Assembly: GCA_016584305.1 (NCBI GenBank)
Contig: JACEEZ010023409.1
Span: 198,501 to 262,500 of the forward strand
Source of the DNA: Chionoecetes opilio
Taxonomy: Eukaryota > Arthropoda > Malacostraca > Decapoda > Majidae
Direction: 5' to 3'
Length of the DNA stretch: 64,000 bases
In this document: positions 1-11,129 of the stretch, piece by piece
Layout: each line of letters starts with the position of its first letter
Numbering within the stretch: position 1 is the stretch's first letter
Notes under the pieces: model-generated
What the model was told of the DNA's origin: nothing
Database searches by the model: none
The model's input: the letters and a program-made list of their open reading frames with translations, nothing else
Program-made: the position numbers and the translations under genes

Positions 1-394
1 CCATTGTCGGGATGGGGCTAATTGACTGTGTGAAAAACAAAACTTGCCTTTTCACCACAGACCACACAATTTCATAAGGATGGAGGTATTTTTTTATTTA
101 TTTAGTAATATTACGGTATTGATTTACTTGTTTGTTTATTAATATGAAATTGTTACAGGTGCTTAGGGATCGATAATAATTGAACAGGGATTCCCTTCAG
201 GGTCGATGGACCGAAAAGTTTGGGAAGCCCTGATCGAGGTTCCTTCTCTATACAAAACAACGGAATAATGTACTAAGGGGGAGATGGGGAAGGACGGCAT
301 GATTATAGAGAGGGAAAGGCAGGAACGACATTCAGTACGTAGAATGGTGAATTACATCCCATTGTTATGACTGTTTTGTTTTCACTCATGCTCC

Positions 395-479
395 TGTGCG
401 TGTGCGTGTGCGTGTGCGTGTGCGTGTGCGTGTGCGTGTGCGTGTGCGTGTGCGTGTGCGTGTGCGTGTGTGTGTGTGT
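395..479. repeat. (TGTGCG)n microsatellite
   Basis: A nearly pure hexamer array of TGTGCG, about 14 copies, ending in (TG)n. The rest of positions 1-560 holds no gene I can recognise: AT-rich DNA with short low-complexity runs. Confidence 0.95.
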
Positions 480-600
480 ACAGTACTTCGTAATAATGTA
501 CTACGCTAACATACAGTGATACGAGAAATCGATGAGTCCTTTTAACGGGGGAATGTGGGAGATGGCGATATAGTGCGGTATGTAATGTTAGGAAAAGGGC

Positions 601-745
601 TCCCGTAGGATTTTTGTGCTAAAATTGATTTTTTTACAGTTCTGGCTTCTATAGGTATCAGATTAACAGAAAAAGATGGGGTCCCCAATTTTCAGACCCC
701 TTACCCCCTTTTGGGGTCACTTCCCTTTTGGGGCCCCCCGGCACT
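601..745 (+). repeat. Left terminal inverted repeat of the CXC-protein element
   Basis: Starts TCCCGTAGGATTTTTGTGCT and is matched in inverse orientation by 6243-6387. The similarity is highest over the outer 115 bases and fades inward through a GC-rich stretch (TTTTGGGG, CCCCCCGG). Confidence 0.9.
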
Positions 746-1008
746 GACCATGCACCTATCTCCGCCAATAATTGACCGATTTTCATAATTTGAGTATCCT
801 TTTGTAGGTTTTCAGGTATGCCGAGTCGATTTATAGCACTCAAAAAGCAACCGGAAGTGTCCTTATAGCACTTCCGGTTCAGATTTAGCACTTCCTGTTC
901 AGAGTATAGGGTCTAACTCCATTTTTTCTTTTTCAGGCATGTTGAAGAAGCAGTTTTGAGCTCAGTCAGATATACCCTGTGAACTGAGATCGTGGTAGTA
1001 TTGCCAAT

Positions 1009-2177
1009 ATGTCGGAGGAGGAAGGAGTTTGCGTGATCTGTAAAGTAGGTGCCACATCAAAGAAGCGATTGGTGAACAATCCGGTCATGACAGATGAAAT
1101 TTTACAACACTGTCAAGAGAGAGTGTCTCTTGGTGATACTGAAAGTGACATTCATAGACTACTAAATTACTTGTCAGGTTTAAATGAAGGAGAACTCAAG
1201 TACGTTCGGTATCATAGTGAATGTCGGAAACCTATCGTCAACAAGAACAAGATTGAACGTCTTAGGAAGAGATCCCGAACCGATTCACCTGTCTGCGCTC
1301 CACGAGGACCGGGGCGACCTTCAAGTGCTGTGGGATCTGTTCGGCCAAAGCGGTCAAAGACTATTCCAAAGGAACAAGTGTGTTTATTTTCCAACTGTGA
1401 CTTCTGTCCCAAGTGTAAGACTCAGAGCCACTGCACCGTGTTCTTACTGACTCAATGGGTAAAACACTCCTACAGATCAAGCAGAAAACCCCAGATGACC
1501 ATGTTAGAGTTTCAGTAGCGGACCTTGAAGAACCCGGCGACGCATCAGCTCTTGAAAAGCACTATCATCGGACATGTTTGCGCTCTGCACAGCGAATATC
1601 AACGAGGACAGATCACAGTAATGTGCCACTCATTCGCTCAGTATGTGATGCACAATTGGTCCTCGCTATTCAAAACACCTTGAGTGACGAGGATGTTACA
1701 CTAAGCATGGCTGAGGTAAATGATGCCTACTTGTCAATTTTGAAAAGATACCGTGTGGATGTAAATGAGAGTGAGAACTATCGGAAATACCTCAAAAGAC
1801 TCATCAGCGAGCGCCTTCCAGAAGTGAAGTTTGTCACATCACTAAGACGGAATGAGCCTGACCGTCTTGTGCTCTCCACTGCAGTCACGATGGCCATGGA
1901 TTACAGGTCCTCAATGATGAATGATGATGAGATAGTTGGTCACCTGAAGAATGTCGCCAACCTTCTGCGAGAAGAGATGGTGCAACAACGCAGTTGGTCG
2001 TTTACAGGCAGCTTCAGTAATTTTGAAAATCCGTCTTTACTCCAGTTCTTCATGAGTCACCTCCTCTTTGGTAGCCATGTTGTCAAAGTGTCCGGAATAC
2101 GAGACCAGGAGGTGGACAAAACTGTCGACGTTTCATGCCAGTTCCTGTCCAAAATACTCGGACTGATCGCCAGGTGA
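1009..2177 (+). other. N-terminal zinc-knuckle region of the CXC-family protein
   Basis: Two overlapping reading frames, 1009-1518 and 1455-2177, make one domain block with a frameshift near 1460-1500. Visible landmarks are CVICK, YHSECRK, FCPKC and HYHRTCL, followed by a helical stretch ending in a LREEM..RSWSFTGSF motif. The minus-strand proteins at 20544-21422 and 22939-23817 have the equivalent landmarks in the same order (CFFCNK, KYHRNCL, VRREMFQTRFTFDGAF), which establishes the family relationship from this window alone. Confidence 0.75.
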
Positions 2178-3149
2178 AACATCAGACAAAGAAAGACAGT
2201 GCCTTCCGACAAACAGTCCAGACCCCTCTGTCAATCGGTCTTCCCCTTGCTGTTCATTCTAGAGTGCGTGACAAGAATCTTGTTGAAAACCTCTCAGCTG
2301 TGTATATTGGAAGGACTACCTTCACATCATTGACTTAGAGAAACGAGTTGAGCAGAGTGTTCTCCAGCGGATGAAGGAGGCTGGTGGATTTGTCTCCCAA
2401 ACTTTGTCAAGAAAGGCCTGAACACATGGTTTGCGATCGATAATATTGACCTCCTGGAAGACACACCGACGGGGCAAGGAACCTTCCATGGCACAGTGGT
2501 TGTCATGTTCCAGCAAGATAAAGATGGAGAGTTCATGAACCGACCACTTGAAATACCAGGAAAGCTTCTCTCACAAAAGCCTCTGGCCTTTGACGTGAAC
2601 ATGGTGCAAGAACCAGTCATCAAAACCACTCCATTGAGATTATCGGTCTATGAAATGGGAAAGAGGAAGAATATTCTGAGCAAAGACTTCACTCACACCT
2701 GAGCACTTGCAAACTACCTTGGAACTGATGATGGCACGGATATGATTGTGGATTTCACTGAAACTGAGTCAGCGAAGGAACAAACACAGGACAGTGACAT
2801 GCAAAGGAATCAGGAAGAGTGCCCCCATGAGAGCACTCCAGTCGACGCTATACTATCAGTCAAGGAACAAGCAAACCAACCAGGGAAATTGGTCAAGAAA
2901 GATGTGATGCCAACTTGGGCTGCTACCAAATCTCTGCTGTTATCCCAGTCATCCGACAGCCCAACACGCACGAATGTAGAGGTGATCGCTCCTTTATTCA
3001 AGAACCACACCCACTGACTATGGGACTCTTTACACTGTTATTCGGTTAGCCCAGGGAATCTCTGCCACTGTCATTGGTCCACAGAGAAAAACTTTGATAA
3101 CACTGGACCTGGACCTATATTCACGTGCTTTAAAAATTTCAGCAGTCAG

Positions 3150-3654
3150 TTGGGGACACCAATTTGGATCCTAAGGGCAGGAGCTCTCCATATTGCATTT
3201 GCTGCTTTACATGCTCTCGGGAAAACGATAGATGGCAGTGGCCTGGATATATGTGCCATTGAAAGTGGTGCATACAAAATCAGCAGCCCTTCGTGGATCT
3301 TCAGTGGCAAAGCATACAAAAGAGGCATCGAATACCACATCACAATCAGTCTAGCAATTATGATGATGCGGTTTGATGTCATATTATCCACTCTTTCAAA
3401 AAGGGCCCCGTTAGGTCCGGTGCAATGCTTTCAAGGACAAGCTTCATTCACGTAACCCCGATATGACTGAAGACTATGAATATGTCAGATCATGGTACGC
3501 TGGAAATGTGAAGCCACTGGAGGAGGATGAAAACATTGGAGAGTTTGCAGAATTCCTTTCAGCATACCTCGATCAAGTAGAAAGCCTTCTTCATTTCGTC
3601 AGCTCTTGCCGCTCAGGGACTGGGAGAGTTATCTTGCTTCCTTGGAGAACCTGA
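3150..3654 (+). other. Conserved central block of the CXC-family protein
   Basis: Two frames (3150-3455 and 3463-3654) give a block with LHIAFAALHALGK and DICAIESGAY. It reads as a folded domain core, with a helix, glycine-rich turns and conserved acidic residues, separated from the following block by one frameshift near 3455. I cannot name its fold. Confidence 0.5.
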
Positions 3655-4415
3655 TCAAGTATTTCTTCGCACGGGATCTTCTAAATTACGCTCGACTGAT
3701 GCCTGTCCATCTTGCACAAATGAATGCGCTGGAAGATAAGAGCCTGAAACATGGAATGCATTGATGTCCGGTGACTTTGTTGTTGCAAAATCAGAGATAC
3801 CCTTCACGAATCTCGCCACAGATCAGGCACTCGAACAGGAAATCAAGAAACTAAAGGGACACGGTGGTATGGTAGGACTCAGCAGAGATGAAGCTGCTCT
3901 CAATCGACTCGTCACCACTACACCTTGCCTTGCCCGTATCGTTGACGAGTATCTTGAGAGCTTCCCAAAAATTTCCAGGTCATCCGAACGCACAGAGCAT
4001 TACCAGCTGTCTGGACAGATTGCACTGAGGTCAAGAGAGAATGCCATAAAGATCCGTCAATCAATAGAGTTGCACTGCACAGACAACCCCTTCAGAGTGA
4101 AGACACCATTGAAAAGTTTAGTTTCATCAGCTCTTGTGCCAGAGGTAGCAAAGCATGATATTCTGCATTATGCAGAAAAGGGTCAGAAGCGATTCGAGGA
4201 GTTCGTTTGTGAACGTCTGACTACCACATCAAATCTCTCGGTTTGGGACAAGATGAAGTAGCTCAAGTTGAAGGCATTCTCAAGTTGGATGGATAAATCA
4301 AAAGTACGCATTGGAGATAAAGTCATCAAATTGCGTGAGGATCGTAATTTACTGGGCAGATTTCTCATTGTTCAGGGAAGCCGACCAGGTCTAGTGCCAA
4401 AATTCGAGGAAATAA

Positions 4416-5186
4416 TTGGCAAGTACAAGATGTCAACAGTGCCCCGCTCTCTGTGTGCTGTTGATAGATCTTTGTAGCTACATCCCAACTGACAAGGCCA
4501 GTCTAATGCATGCAGTTGGAGATGCCACGGTTGAATCCCTTGATGTTCCTCCAGTACCAGACATAGGGCAGGAAGATCCTCCAGTTAAAGTTCTCATCAT
4601 TGATGCAATGGGTGTACTTCAGAGTATGACAAAGACGCCAAATATGCTGAAGATTTCACACCTTCAGGATGCATTCAACAAACGCATAGAGACAATGATG
4701 ACAAGCTATGATGAGGGGCGTGTTGTGTTTGATCGATACTTGGATCTGTCGTTGAAAAAACAAGAGCCGCAGAAGCGATCAACCACATCCATTGAGTACG
4801 AAGTTCATCCCGAAATGAAGCTCACCATGTCCATTAAGGAGTTACTTTCAGCATCAAAAACAAAGCGGAAGCTCACATGCTTGTTTGGCCAAGGACTGCT
4901 TGACTATTTCGCAAGCAAAGATTCATTCGTGCTCGTTGTCGTGTACGATGATCATATCAAGGGACTAGGTTTTGAGTATGCTCATACACATGAAGAGGCT
5001 GACACATTGATTCCAAACCAAGTACTTGCCTCTACAGCCTGTGGTGCTGCCAGAAAGATCTGCGTATGGTCGCCCGACACTGACGTACTCCTGCTCCTTC
5101 TTGATCTTATCGCCTCCAGACAGATAGCATCTACTATATCCTTGAAGTTTTTATACAGGCAAAGGGAAAAAAGAAACGGGAAATAG
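4416..5186 (+). other. PIN/FEN-like acidic motif region of the CXC-family protein
   Basis: This 256-residue reading frame contains VLIIDAMGVLQSM early, VVVYDDHIKGLG in the middle, HEEADTLIP, and then VWSPDTDVLLLLL. A hydrophobic strand ending in Asp, then a Glu-Ala-Asp helix, then Ser-x-Asp-x-Asp is the order of metal-binding acidic residues in PIN/FEN-like nucleases. This is a motif-level inference; I could not run a profile search. If correct, the element encodes a nuclease of a fold unusual for DNA transposons. Confidence 0.45.
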
Positions 5187-5387
5187 ACATCTTTGAAAGA
5201 GTGCAGGTTATTGGCCGTCGCAAATGTCAAGGACTTCTTGGACTCCACAACTTCTCAGGTGCTGATTGGGGAGGCAGATTCATAGGAATTTCAAAGAAAT
5301 CATGGGTAGATGCATACCTAAAGCTTGATGATGATGACCCTGCCATTGACTGCTTCAAAGCATTAGGGTGCATTTATTCCCGCCGAG

Positions 5388-5836
5388 TTGGTCAATGACG
5401 AGCTTCCCACGCAGGTGAAAGCGTTGGAGACTTTTGTGTGTCATGTCTACAGTTCAAAAGGTCCAGCAACCCTACCATCACTCAGGTGGGAGCTGTTTCG
5501 GTCAAAGAACTTGGAAGGGGAAATGCTTCCACCAACTCGTGCTGCATTGCTTCCCCATATCATGCGTGCAAACTGAAAATTGTCCAACCCTTCCTGCAAT
5601 TGAAAAAAATGGATGGAAATTGGAGAAAGGCGTGTATGTTCCACTGACATGTCTTGCCCGCTGCCCCACAAGCTGTAGTTGAACTCGTCAAATGTGGCTG
5701 CAAAGTAGGATGCAAGGAAATAGGTGTAGCTGCTTGAAGAATGGCCTGCCCTGTACTCCTCTCTGTAAATGCTATGGCAGTGATTGCGCAAAAAGCTATT
5801 CGGGAGGACATTTCAAATATGGACATTGATGAATAA
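5388..5836 (+). other. C-terminal tesmin/TSO1-like CXC domain of the element protein
   Basis: Frame 5388-5576 gives MLPPTRAALLPHIMRAN, then after frameshifts a run of cysteines: LVKCGCKVGCKE in one frame and, shifted by one base near 5730, CSCLKNGLPC and CKCYGSDC. The spacing of CxC and C-x4-6-C units is that of a CXC (CRC) zinc-binding, DNA-binding domain. The frame closes with a TAA at 5834-5836 after NMDIDE. The same ending, with CGCKVGC and CSC, is found in the minus-strand fragment at 19520-20053. Confidence 0.7.
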
Positions 5837-6242
5837 CTGATTGATTTTACGTCCGATTTTGACAGTATCGCAAAATCGGACGTATCGCTAAATACTAACG
5901 CGCTTTGGGTGGATGGTTGGGCGCAGGGGTGGTAACTCCGCCAGTGGAACTCCACTGTCTGTCTTAAGCCAGAATAAAGGAGGAAAGACAACCCTGTTAA
6001 CATTATTTAAGTATGCCTAGCATAAAACGTGGCATGGAAAAGTAGCTTAGACGGCTTTCGTAATAGAAGCGGGTGAGAAAACAACGAAAAATAGAGGTTT
6101 CGGTTATACCAAATCTGGACGTGATAGAGAAATTTAGATATCAGACCTGACATCAGCATCAGCAATTTAGTAGGAATCAGTAGTTCACGTGTCTGTAACA
6201 AAGAAAATGTTGAAATTTGTTGCTTAGTGTTACCAGAGACCA

Positions 6243-6387
6243 ATCCTGGGGGTGCCAAAAGAGGAATGACCCTCCAGAAAGGGGGTAAGGGGTCTGAAAA
6301 TTGGGACCCCATCTTTTTCTGTTAATCTGATACCTATAGAAGCCAGAACTGCAAAAAAATCAATTTTAGCACAAAAATCCTACGGGA
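6243..6387 (-). repeat. Right terminal inverted repeat of the CXC-protein element
   Basis: Inverse copy of 601-745. Between the end of the coding region (5836) and this repeat lies about 400 bases of AT-rich DNA with no feature I recognise. Confidence 0.9.
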
Positions 6388-6427
6388 ATACATGGCATAC
6401 CACACTAATATGAAAAAGTCCGTAGAT

Positions 6428-6749
6428 CAGTGGTTCTAAACTCGTTTCAAGCCATGGACCACTCGCCTAATTGAAAAAACAAAGTCATTGACCATCTCCT
6501 TTTTGACTTTAGAAATGTGATGAAAAAGGGTAGATTTTAAAGGTAGGTAAAGGGTTGGTTATAAATATATATCCTATAAATATAAAGTAAACAGAATTTT
6601 CAGAAATAAATAAAATAATATTAGACAGCTAACATTTTGGTTTCATATATGTTTCAGTTCATTTCCAAATATCGTGAACGTCCTGTGGACCACTAAAAAA
6701 GTTATCATAGACCACCAGTGGTCCATGGACCACCAGTTGAGAACCACTG
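6428..6749. mobile_element. hAT-type MITE
   Basis: Ends with CAGTGGTTCT on the left and the inverse AGAACCACTG on the right, a classic hAT terminal motif. The flanks carry an imperfect 8-bp duplication: CCGTAGAT on the left and GCGTAGAT two bases past the right end. The 322-bp interior is AT-rich with no coding capacity, so it is non-autonomous. Inverse subterminal copies of CCATGGACCAC lie near both ends. Confidence 0.8.
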
Positions 6750-6996
6750 CGGCGTAGATGGTCAAGTGTTTTTATAGTATAGTACAAGCAGGGGCGTATT
6801 TAGGATCTTGAAACATTGGGGGCTTACCCAGCCAAGAGATCTTTACACTTTTACAGGATAATTTTCAATTTATTTATGAGTATAATGAATATAAGATGTG
6901 AGACACTGTGCTCTACCAAAAGTCTCCGGGAATTTGCTAAGGATAACTTTTGAAACATGAAATTAAAATAAAATTAAGACAATCTGAGTTGGGGTT

Positions 6997-7280
6997 TGTG
7001 GATATGTTATTACACCAAACAGTCACACACATATATGCATGCTTCCCTTACACATATTGTTACATAGCATCACTGCGCTACAACGCAGCAACAGCACACT
7101 ACCCCTCAGGCCCACAATGTAACTTAGTTGCTACCCGACTCGCGGACAGCCCAGACCAGCTCCTCGCTGGGTTTTCCGATACCTCAGTTCTCTCTTAATA
7201 AACTTACGGAAGTAATGCTCGCTTCTCTCTGGAATAACCTTCCCACAACCACTCCGGTCACCACTGCACACTGTGCAATA
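6997..7280 (+). repeat. 5' LTR
   Basis: 284 bases, matched by 10652-10935 with a modest number of substitutions, indicating an old insertion. It contains a polyadenylation signal AATAAA at 7197-7202. The two LTR copies have the same length, so divergence between them can be counted directly to date the insertion. Confidence 0.95.
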
Positions 7281-7298
7281 TGGCACAATTTGTAGAGA
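7281..7298 (+). promoter_or_regulatory. Primer binding site of the LTR element
   Basis: TGGCACAATTTGTAGAGA follows the 5' LTR directly. Beginning with TGG (pairing with a tRNA CCA end) is standard for minus-strand priming. I did not identify the tRNA. Confidence 0.7.
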
Positions 7299-7482
7299 TT
7301 CTACACAGAAAGAAACGACGGTAGCAACTCACCCACCGCCACTGCCGCCCGACGCCACGAGGCATCTCCTCACCACGACACCACGCTTTCTCCCTGGATT
7401 AATTCGTCTTCAGCGACTCGTGTTCGTGTGCCTGTGGATACACGTACAGCGTGTGGATTGTGTATGACGGTAGGGTTCACTA

Positions 7483-7930
7483 GTGTTCCATAAGTGCTCC
7501 GTGGAGTGTGTTTTATTGGCGTGTCCTTTGTATAGGGGTCGAGCCACCAACCTCCCTTGTCTGCCTCGCGACCTTGAACACAGGTGCAGCACAGGTGCAG
7601 ACAAGACGCGTCATTCACCCCAAACGCTACCTACAGGTTATCGCGGGAAGTCTCAACATAGAACAGCGGTTCCCAGCCCTGCTCACCCCTGCCAGTCTTG
7701 CACGCGTCGACACGGCCCGAAGTGCCCGGCCGGCACTGCCTCCTGCTACAACTGCGGGCGTTAAGGTCATTGGGTGGGGACTGACAGGTGTCCCGCCAAA
7801 ACAGCCCAATGTCGCCTTTGGAAAGCGAAGGGAACCAGGACTGGCCACTACGACAGGTTCTGCCGCAACACATCTAGTCACGATGGTCAGGGTGGCGCGT
7901 TAAACGTTGGTCGCGCATCACCCACTTCAA
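7483..7930 (+). pseudogene. gag-type zinc knuckles of the LTR element, frameshifted
   Basis: One frame ends with CQSCTRRHGPKCPAG and CYNCGR and then hits a stop; the continuation in the frame beginning 7774 keeps CPAKTAQC and further Cys/His residues. Together they form nucleocapsid-like CCHC knuckles broken by a frameshift near 7764. Upstream reading frames (7483 onward) have no recognisable capsid fold. Confidence 0.6.
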
Positions 7931-8238
7931 GAAGTAAATACAACAACTGTCGTAGCGTAACAGATTTCTCTTCTTCAAGTGCCATGACTCCCACCCCGGT
8001 CTGTGTTCACCTGGTGTACGGCGAGTCTACTTCGAGGCTCCAGATGTTACCAGACACAGGCACCGATGTCACTGTCATCGGCACAAGACATCTGCAAATG
8101 CTTCACATCCCCCTCAGCAGCCTACAGCCTCTACCGTCCACTACTACGCTGACGGCGGATGGGTCAGAAATGGCACCTGCTGTGGGATATGCTTTTATGC
8201 AACTTTACGGCTTCACGGGAAATCTTGTACTGCCATGA
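7774..8238 (+). pseudogene. Retroviral-type aspartic protease region of the LTR element
   Basis: The frame 7774-8238 contains LPDTGTDVTVIG, the DTG active-site motif of a retropepsin followed by the usual hydrophobic strand. It lies between the zinc knuckles and reverse transcriptase, the expected order. The frame ends at 8238, four bases past the start of the next long frame at 8235. Confidence 0.75.
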
Positions 8239-9428
8239 TACAGGTGCACGAGGGTATTCAGACGCCTCTCCTCTCCTACACTCACTGCATGGAGCTGGCT
8301 ATCATTTCACCTGCCTTCCCGAAGCCACTATTGGAGGTAAAGCACGTCAACAGATGCGCTGAGATGACTCTCCCTCCTCTCACGTCCCCGTCTGCTGCAC
8401 GGGCGCACTTCCTGCGCGAGTTCCCGGACGTGTTACTCTCCAAGGCGGATCTCAAGACGGATCTTCTGAAACCCATGGTGGGTAAACCCATGAGGATTCA
8501 TGTGAAGGAGAGAGCCGTACCGTTCGCCATTCACACACCGAGGCAGGTTCCCTGCGCTTTCCAGCGTCAAGTTCAGGAGGAGCTTGAGTCCATGACACGT
8601 CAGGGGATCATCAAGCCTGCCGGTGACGACCCTTCAGAGTGGTGTCACCCGCTAGTCGTCGTGGCTAAGGATAAAGGGGTGAGAATCACGGTTGACTTGA
8701 CGAAGCTCAACTCTCAAGTAGTCCGCCCGACACATCCTGCCCCAACTCCATTCACCGCCGTCCGCAGTGTCAACCCGTCAGCGCTTTTTTTCACCACAGC
8801 GGACGCCTTGTGCGGGTACTGGCAGTTGGAACTACACGAGGACGACCAACACCTAACGACCTTTATCACACCATACGGCCGCTTTAAAAACTGTAGAGGT
8901 CGCGTGGGTTTCTCGGCTACCGGTGACGCTTACTGTCTCCGCGGCGACCTGGCCCTGCAGGGTGTAGATAGCCGCTACGCCACCATTGAACTCGAGCTGC
9001 TCGCCGCCGCCTGGGCCATGTCGAAGTGCAGACCTTACTTGATAAGCCTACAGAGCTTCACCTTGATGACGGACCACCGACCTCTGATCCCGATTCTCAA
9101 CCACTACACCTTGGACGCGGTTGAGAATCCTCGCCTCCAACGCCTCAAGGAGAAGGTTTCTCCCTACCTGTTCACGGCCGTGTGGCGTGCTGGGAAGCAG
9201 CTCTGCATCCCCAATGCCCTGTCACGAGCCCCAGTTAGCCGCCCCACGCCAGAGGACGAGATGGTCTGCGCCGAAGCCGCAACACACCTCAGGAGCGTCG
9301 TGTCCCTTAACGCCATCAACCAAGATCAAGATTCTCCACACGTCGATCCGTTGCATCGAGACGCCGATAGGACTATACCGTCGTACACCACGCCTACGGG
9401 ACTGCGTGACGTCAGGATTCCCTCCTAA
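8235..9428 (+). pseudogene. Reverse transcriptase-RNase H of the LTR element with internal deletion
   Basis: A 397-residue frame. Residues about 110-200 carry reverse transcriptase fingers and early palm motifs (VQEELESMTRQGIIKPA, RITVDLTKLNSQV, ADALCGYWQLELHEDD). The text then passes from FSATGDAYCLRGDLALQG straight to RYATIELELLAAAWAMSKC, which belongs to the RNase H region. The YxDD catalytic box, the thumb and the first RNase H acidic residues are absent. RNase H then continues with TDHRPLIPIL. This is an in-frame deletion of several hundred bases, so polymerase activity is lost although the frame stays open. Confidence 0.85.
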
Positions 9429-10529
9429 CCGGTACACTCTGCACAACTCTCTACTCCCCTACTGGAAATTCCGTGACTGCCTGTACGCAGACGGGGAGCT
9501 GGTCCTATATGGCCAGAGAATTGTGGTTCCTGCAGCCCACCGCCGCCGCATCCTTGCTCGGCTGCACGACAGTCACCGAGGTGTTGCAGCCACGAAGCGC
9601 CGGGCACAGCAGATTGTCTTCTGGCCAGGTATTGATGCCAACATTACCAGCACCGTTCAAGCCTGCGAGCCATGCCAGATCTTACAGCCCAGTCAGCAAC
9701 AGGAACCACTACTGTGCGACGACCACCCTCCAGGCCTTTTGAGTCCGTCTCCGCAGACTTTTTCTCGGTCGCCAGGAAGTCGTTCCTGGTTATCGCGGAC
9801 AGACTTTCCGGGTGGCCTGTGGTCGTCACCTGCGGGGCCGATACTACCGCCACGCACACCATACGGCTCTTCTGCCGGTACTTTCGGGAAGTTGGTATCC
9901 CGCTCCGCCGCAGGACTGACGGCGGGCCCCAATTCATCAGCACTGACTTCCGGAACTTCATGGAGAGCTGGGGTGTCCACCACGCGGTATCCTCTCCGTT
10001 TTACCCCCAGTTTAATGGCCACGCCGAGGCGGCTGTCAAGTCAGTGAAACACCTCATCCTCAAGACAGCGCCCTCCGGCAACATCGACAGTGAAGACTTT
10101 GATAGGGGTCTCCTGGAGCTTCGCAACACTCCTAACTTCACGGGACGATCCCCTGCAATGACACTGTATGGCCATCCGCTCCGCTCCTGTGTCCCTGCCC
10201 ATTCTGAGTGCTTCTCGGAGGAGTGGCAGGCCCGCACAGAGGACTGTGATCGCCGAGCTGTTGCCCGCGCTGAGCAGGTCAAGGCACAGTACAACCAGCA
10301 CGCCCGCCCCCTACCCAGGCTGTGTGTCGGCCAGACCGTCCGTATTCAGGACCCGACATCACACCGCTGGGACAAGGTCGGGGTTGTTATGGGCTGCGGC
10401 AAGACCAGGGACTACGAGGTGCGTCTTCCTAGTGGGCGTGTCTGGTGGCGAAACCGTCGTTTCCGCCGACCCGCCCCAACCCCTAGTGATGACCCCCTCC
10501 CCCTACATCCCTGTGTTCCCTTGCTCTGA
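9410..10529 (+). pseudogene. Integrase of the LTR element, frameshifted
   Basis: The frame beginning 9121 carries the HHCC zinc-binding part (LHDSHRG and CEPCQ) after about 9420. A shift near 9720 moves to the frame 9672-10529, which holds the catalytic core: SADFFSV, DRLSGWP, RTDGGPQFIS and NGHAEAAVKSVK, giving the D, D and E residues. A C-terminal segment with VGQTVRIQD and VRLPSGRVWWRN resembles the GPY/F-type tail. The pieces are in different frames, so this copy is not functional. Confidence 0.85.
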
Positions 10530-10636
10530 CGAGAAAATCACGTCCCCTTTAAGTCACCCCCAGTGGCCCCACGCCAGTCTAAGAGGCTGAAAAAAAATGT
10601 GAAAAAAGACTCTGCTCGAGACAGAGCTACGAGCGT

Positions 10637-10651
10637 GAGGGGGGAGGGAGG
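10637..10651 (+). promoter_or_regulatory. Polypurine tract of the LTR element
   Basis: GAGGGGGGAGGGAGG directly abuts the 3' LTR, the expected site for plus-strand priming. Confidence 0.75.
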
Positions 10652-10935
10652 TGTGGATATGTGATTACACCGAACAGTCACACACATATTTGCATGCTTC
10701 CCTTACACATATTGTTACATAGCAACACTGCGCCACAACGCAGCAACGGCTGCACTGCCCCTCAGGCCCACAATGAAACTTAGTTGCTACCCGACTCGCG
10801 GACAGCCCAGACCAGCTTCTCGCTGGGTGTCCCGATACCTCTGTTGTCTTTAATAAACCTACGGAAGTAATGCTCGCTTCTCCCTGGAATAACCTTCCCA
10901 CAACCACTCCGGTCACCCCTGCACACCGAGCAATA
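10652..10935 (+). repeat. 3' LTR
   Basis: Matches the 5' LTR over its whole length and contains AATAAA at 10852-10857. It is followed directly by GGGTT, the target duplication. Confidence 0.95.
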
Positions 10936-11129
10936 GGGTTCAACCTCGTAATTATTTCAATTTTCATCAGTAGGAGTAAAACTTTAAGAAAAAGAGAGTT
11001 TTGGGGTGATGAAGCAGTCATATACAGTAGATTGTATATTGTCAATGCTTTGTTCAATACTGAAATCTGACCAACCTCGGCCTTATTATTCCTTTTTTTT
11101 TTTTACATCACAAAGGACTGGCCAAGGAC

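Larger units (their letters stand above)
1009..5836 (+). pseudogene. Zinc-knuckle / PIN-like / CXC-domain protein of a TIR element, frameshifted
   Basis: A once-continuous protein of roughly 1,500 residues can be followed through all three plus frames: 1009-1518, 1455-2177, 2135-2338, 2496-3017 (one in-frame TGA at 2701), about 3018-3455, 3463-3654, 3761-4477 (in-frame stop at 4259) and 4416-5836 with further shifts. The N-terminus starts MSEEEGVCVICK, a CxxC knuckle paired with a downstream H-x3-C (YHSECRK); a second knuckle pair follows (CDFCPKC, then HYHRTCL). The centre carries spaced acidic motifs, and the C-terminus is a cysteine-rich CXC domain. The same architecture recurs as fragments on the minus strand at 19520-20053 and 20544-21815, so this is a multi-copy family and not a host gene. 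The start at 1009 is the first methionine before the knuckle. The number of frameshifts argues for a dead copy unless the assembly is poor here. Biochemical role unknown. Confidence 0.75.
565..6412 (+). mobile_element. Inverted-repeat-bounded element carrying a CXC-domain protein
   Basis: Positions 601-745 recur in inverse orientation at about 6243-6387; the first roughly 115 bases (601-715 against 6387-6275) differ at only a few positions. Weaker inverse similarity continues outward to about 565 and 6412, so the exact ends are uncertain and I could not identify a target-site duplication. The only long coding region lies between the repeats (1009-5836). The arrangement, one long open reading frame between terminal inverted repeats, is that of a DNA transposon. 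I do not recognise a classical DDE transposase in it. A hAT-type MITE starts 16 bases beyond the right end. Confidence 0.75.
6997..10935 (+). mobile_element. Ty3/gypsy LTR retrotransposon, internally deleted
   Basis: Two 284-bp LTRs (6997-7280 and 10652-10935) start TGTGGATATG and end GCAATA, flanked by an exact 5-bp duplication GGGTT (6992-6996 and 10936-10940). A primer binding site begins TGGCACAATTTG at 7281 and a purine-rich tract (about 10637-10651) precedes the 3' LTR. The internal order zinc knuckle, aspartic protease, reverse transcriptase, RNase H, integrase is that of Ty3/gypsy. The element is only 3.9 kb because the catalytic part of reverse transcriptase is missing, and the coding region changes frame at least four times, so it cannot be autonomous. 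Confidence 0.93.
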
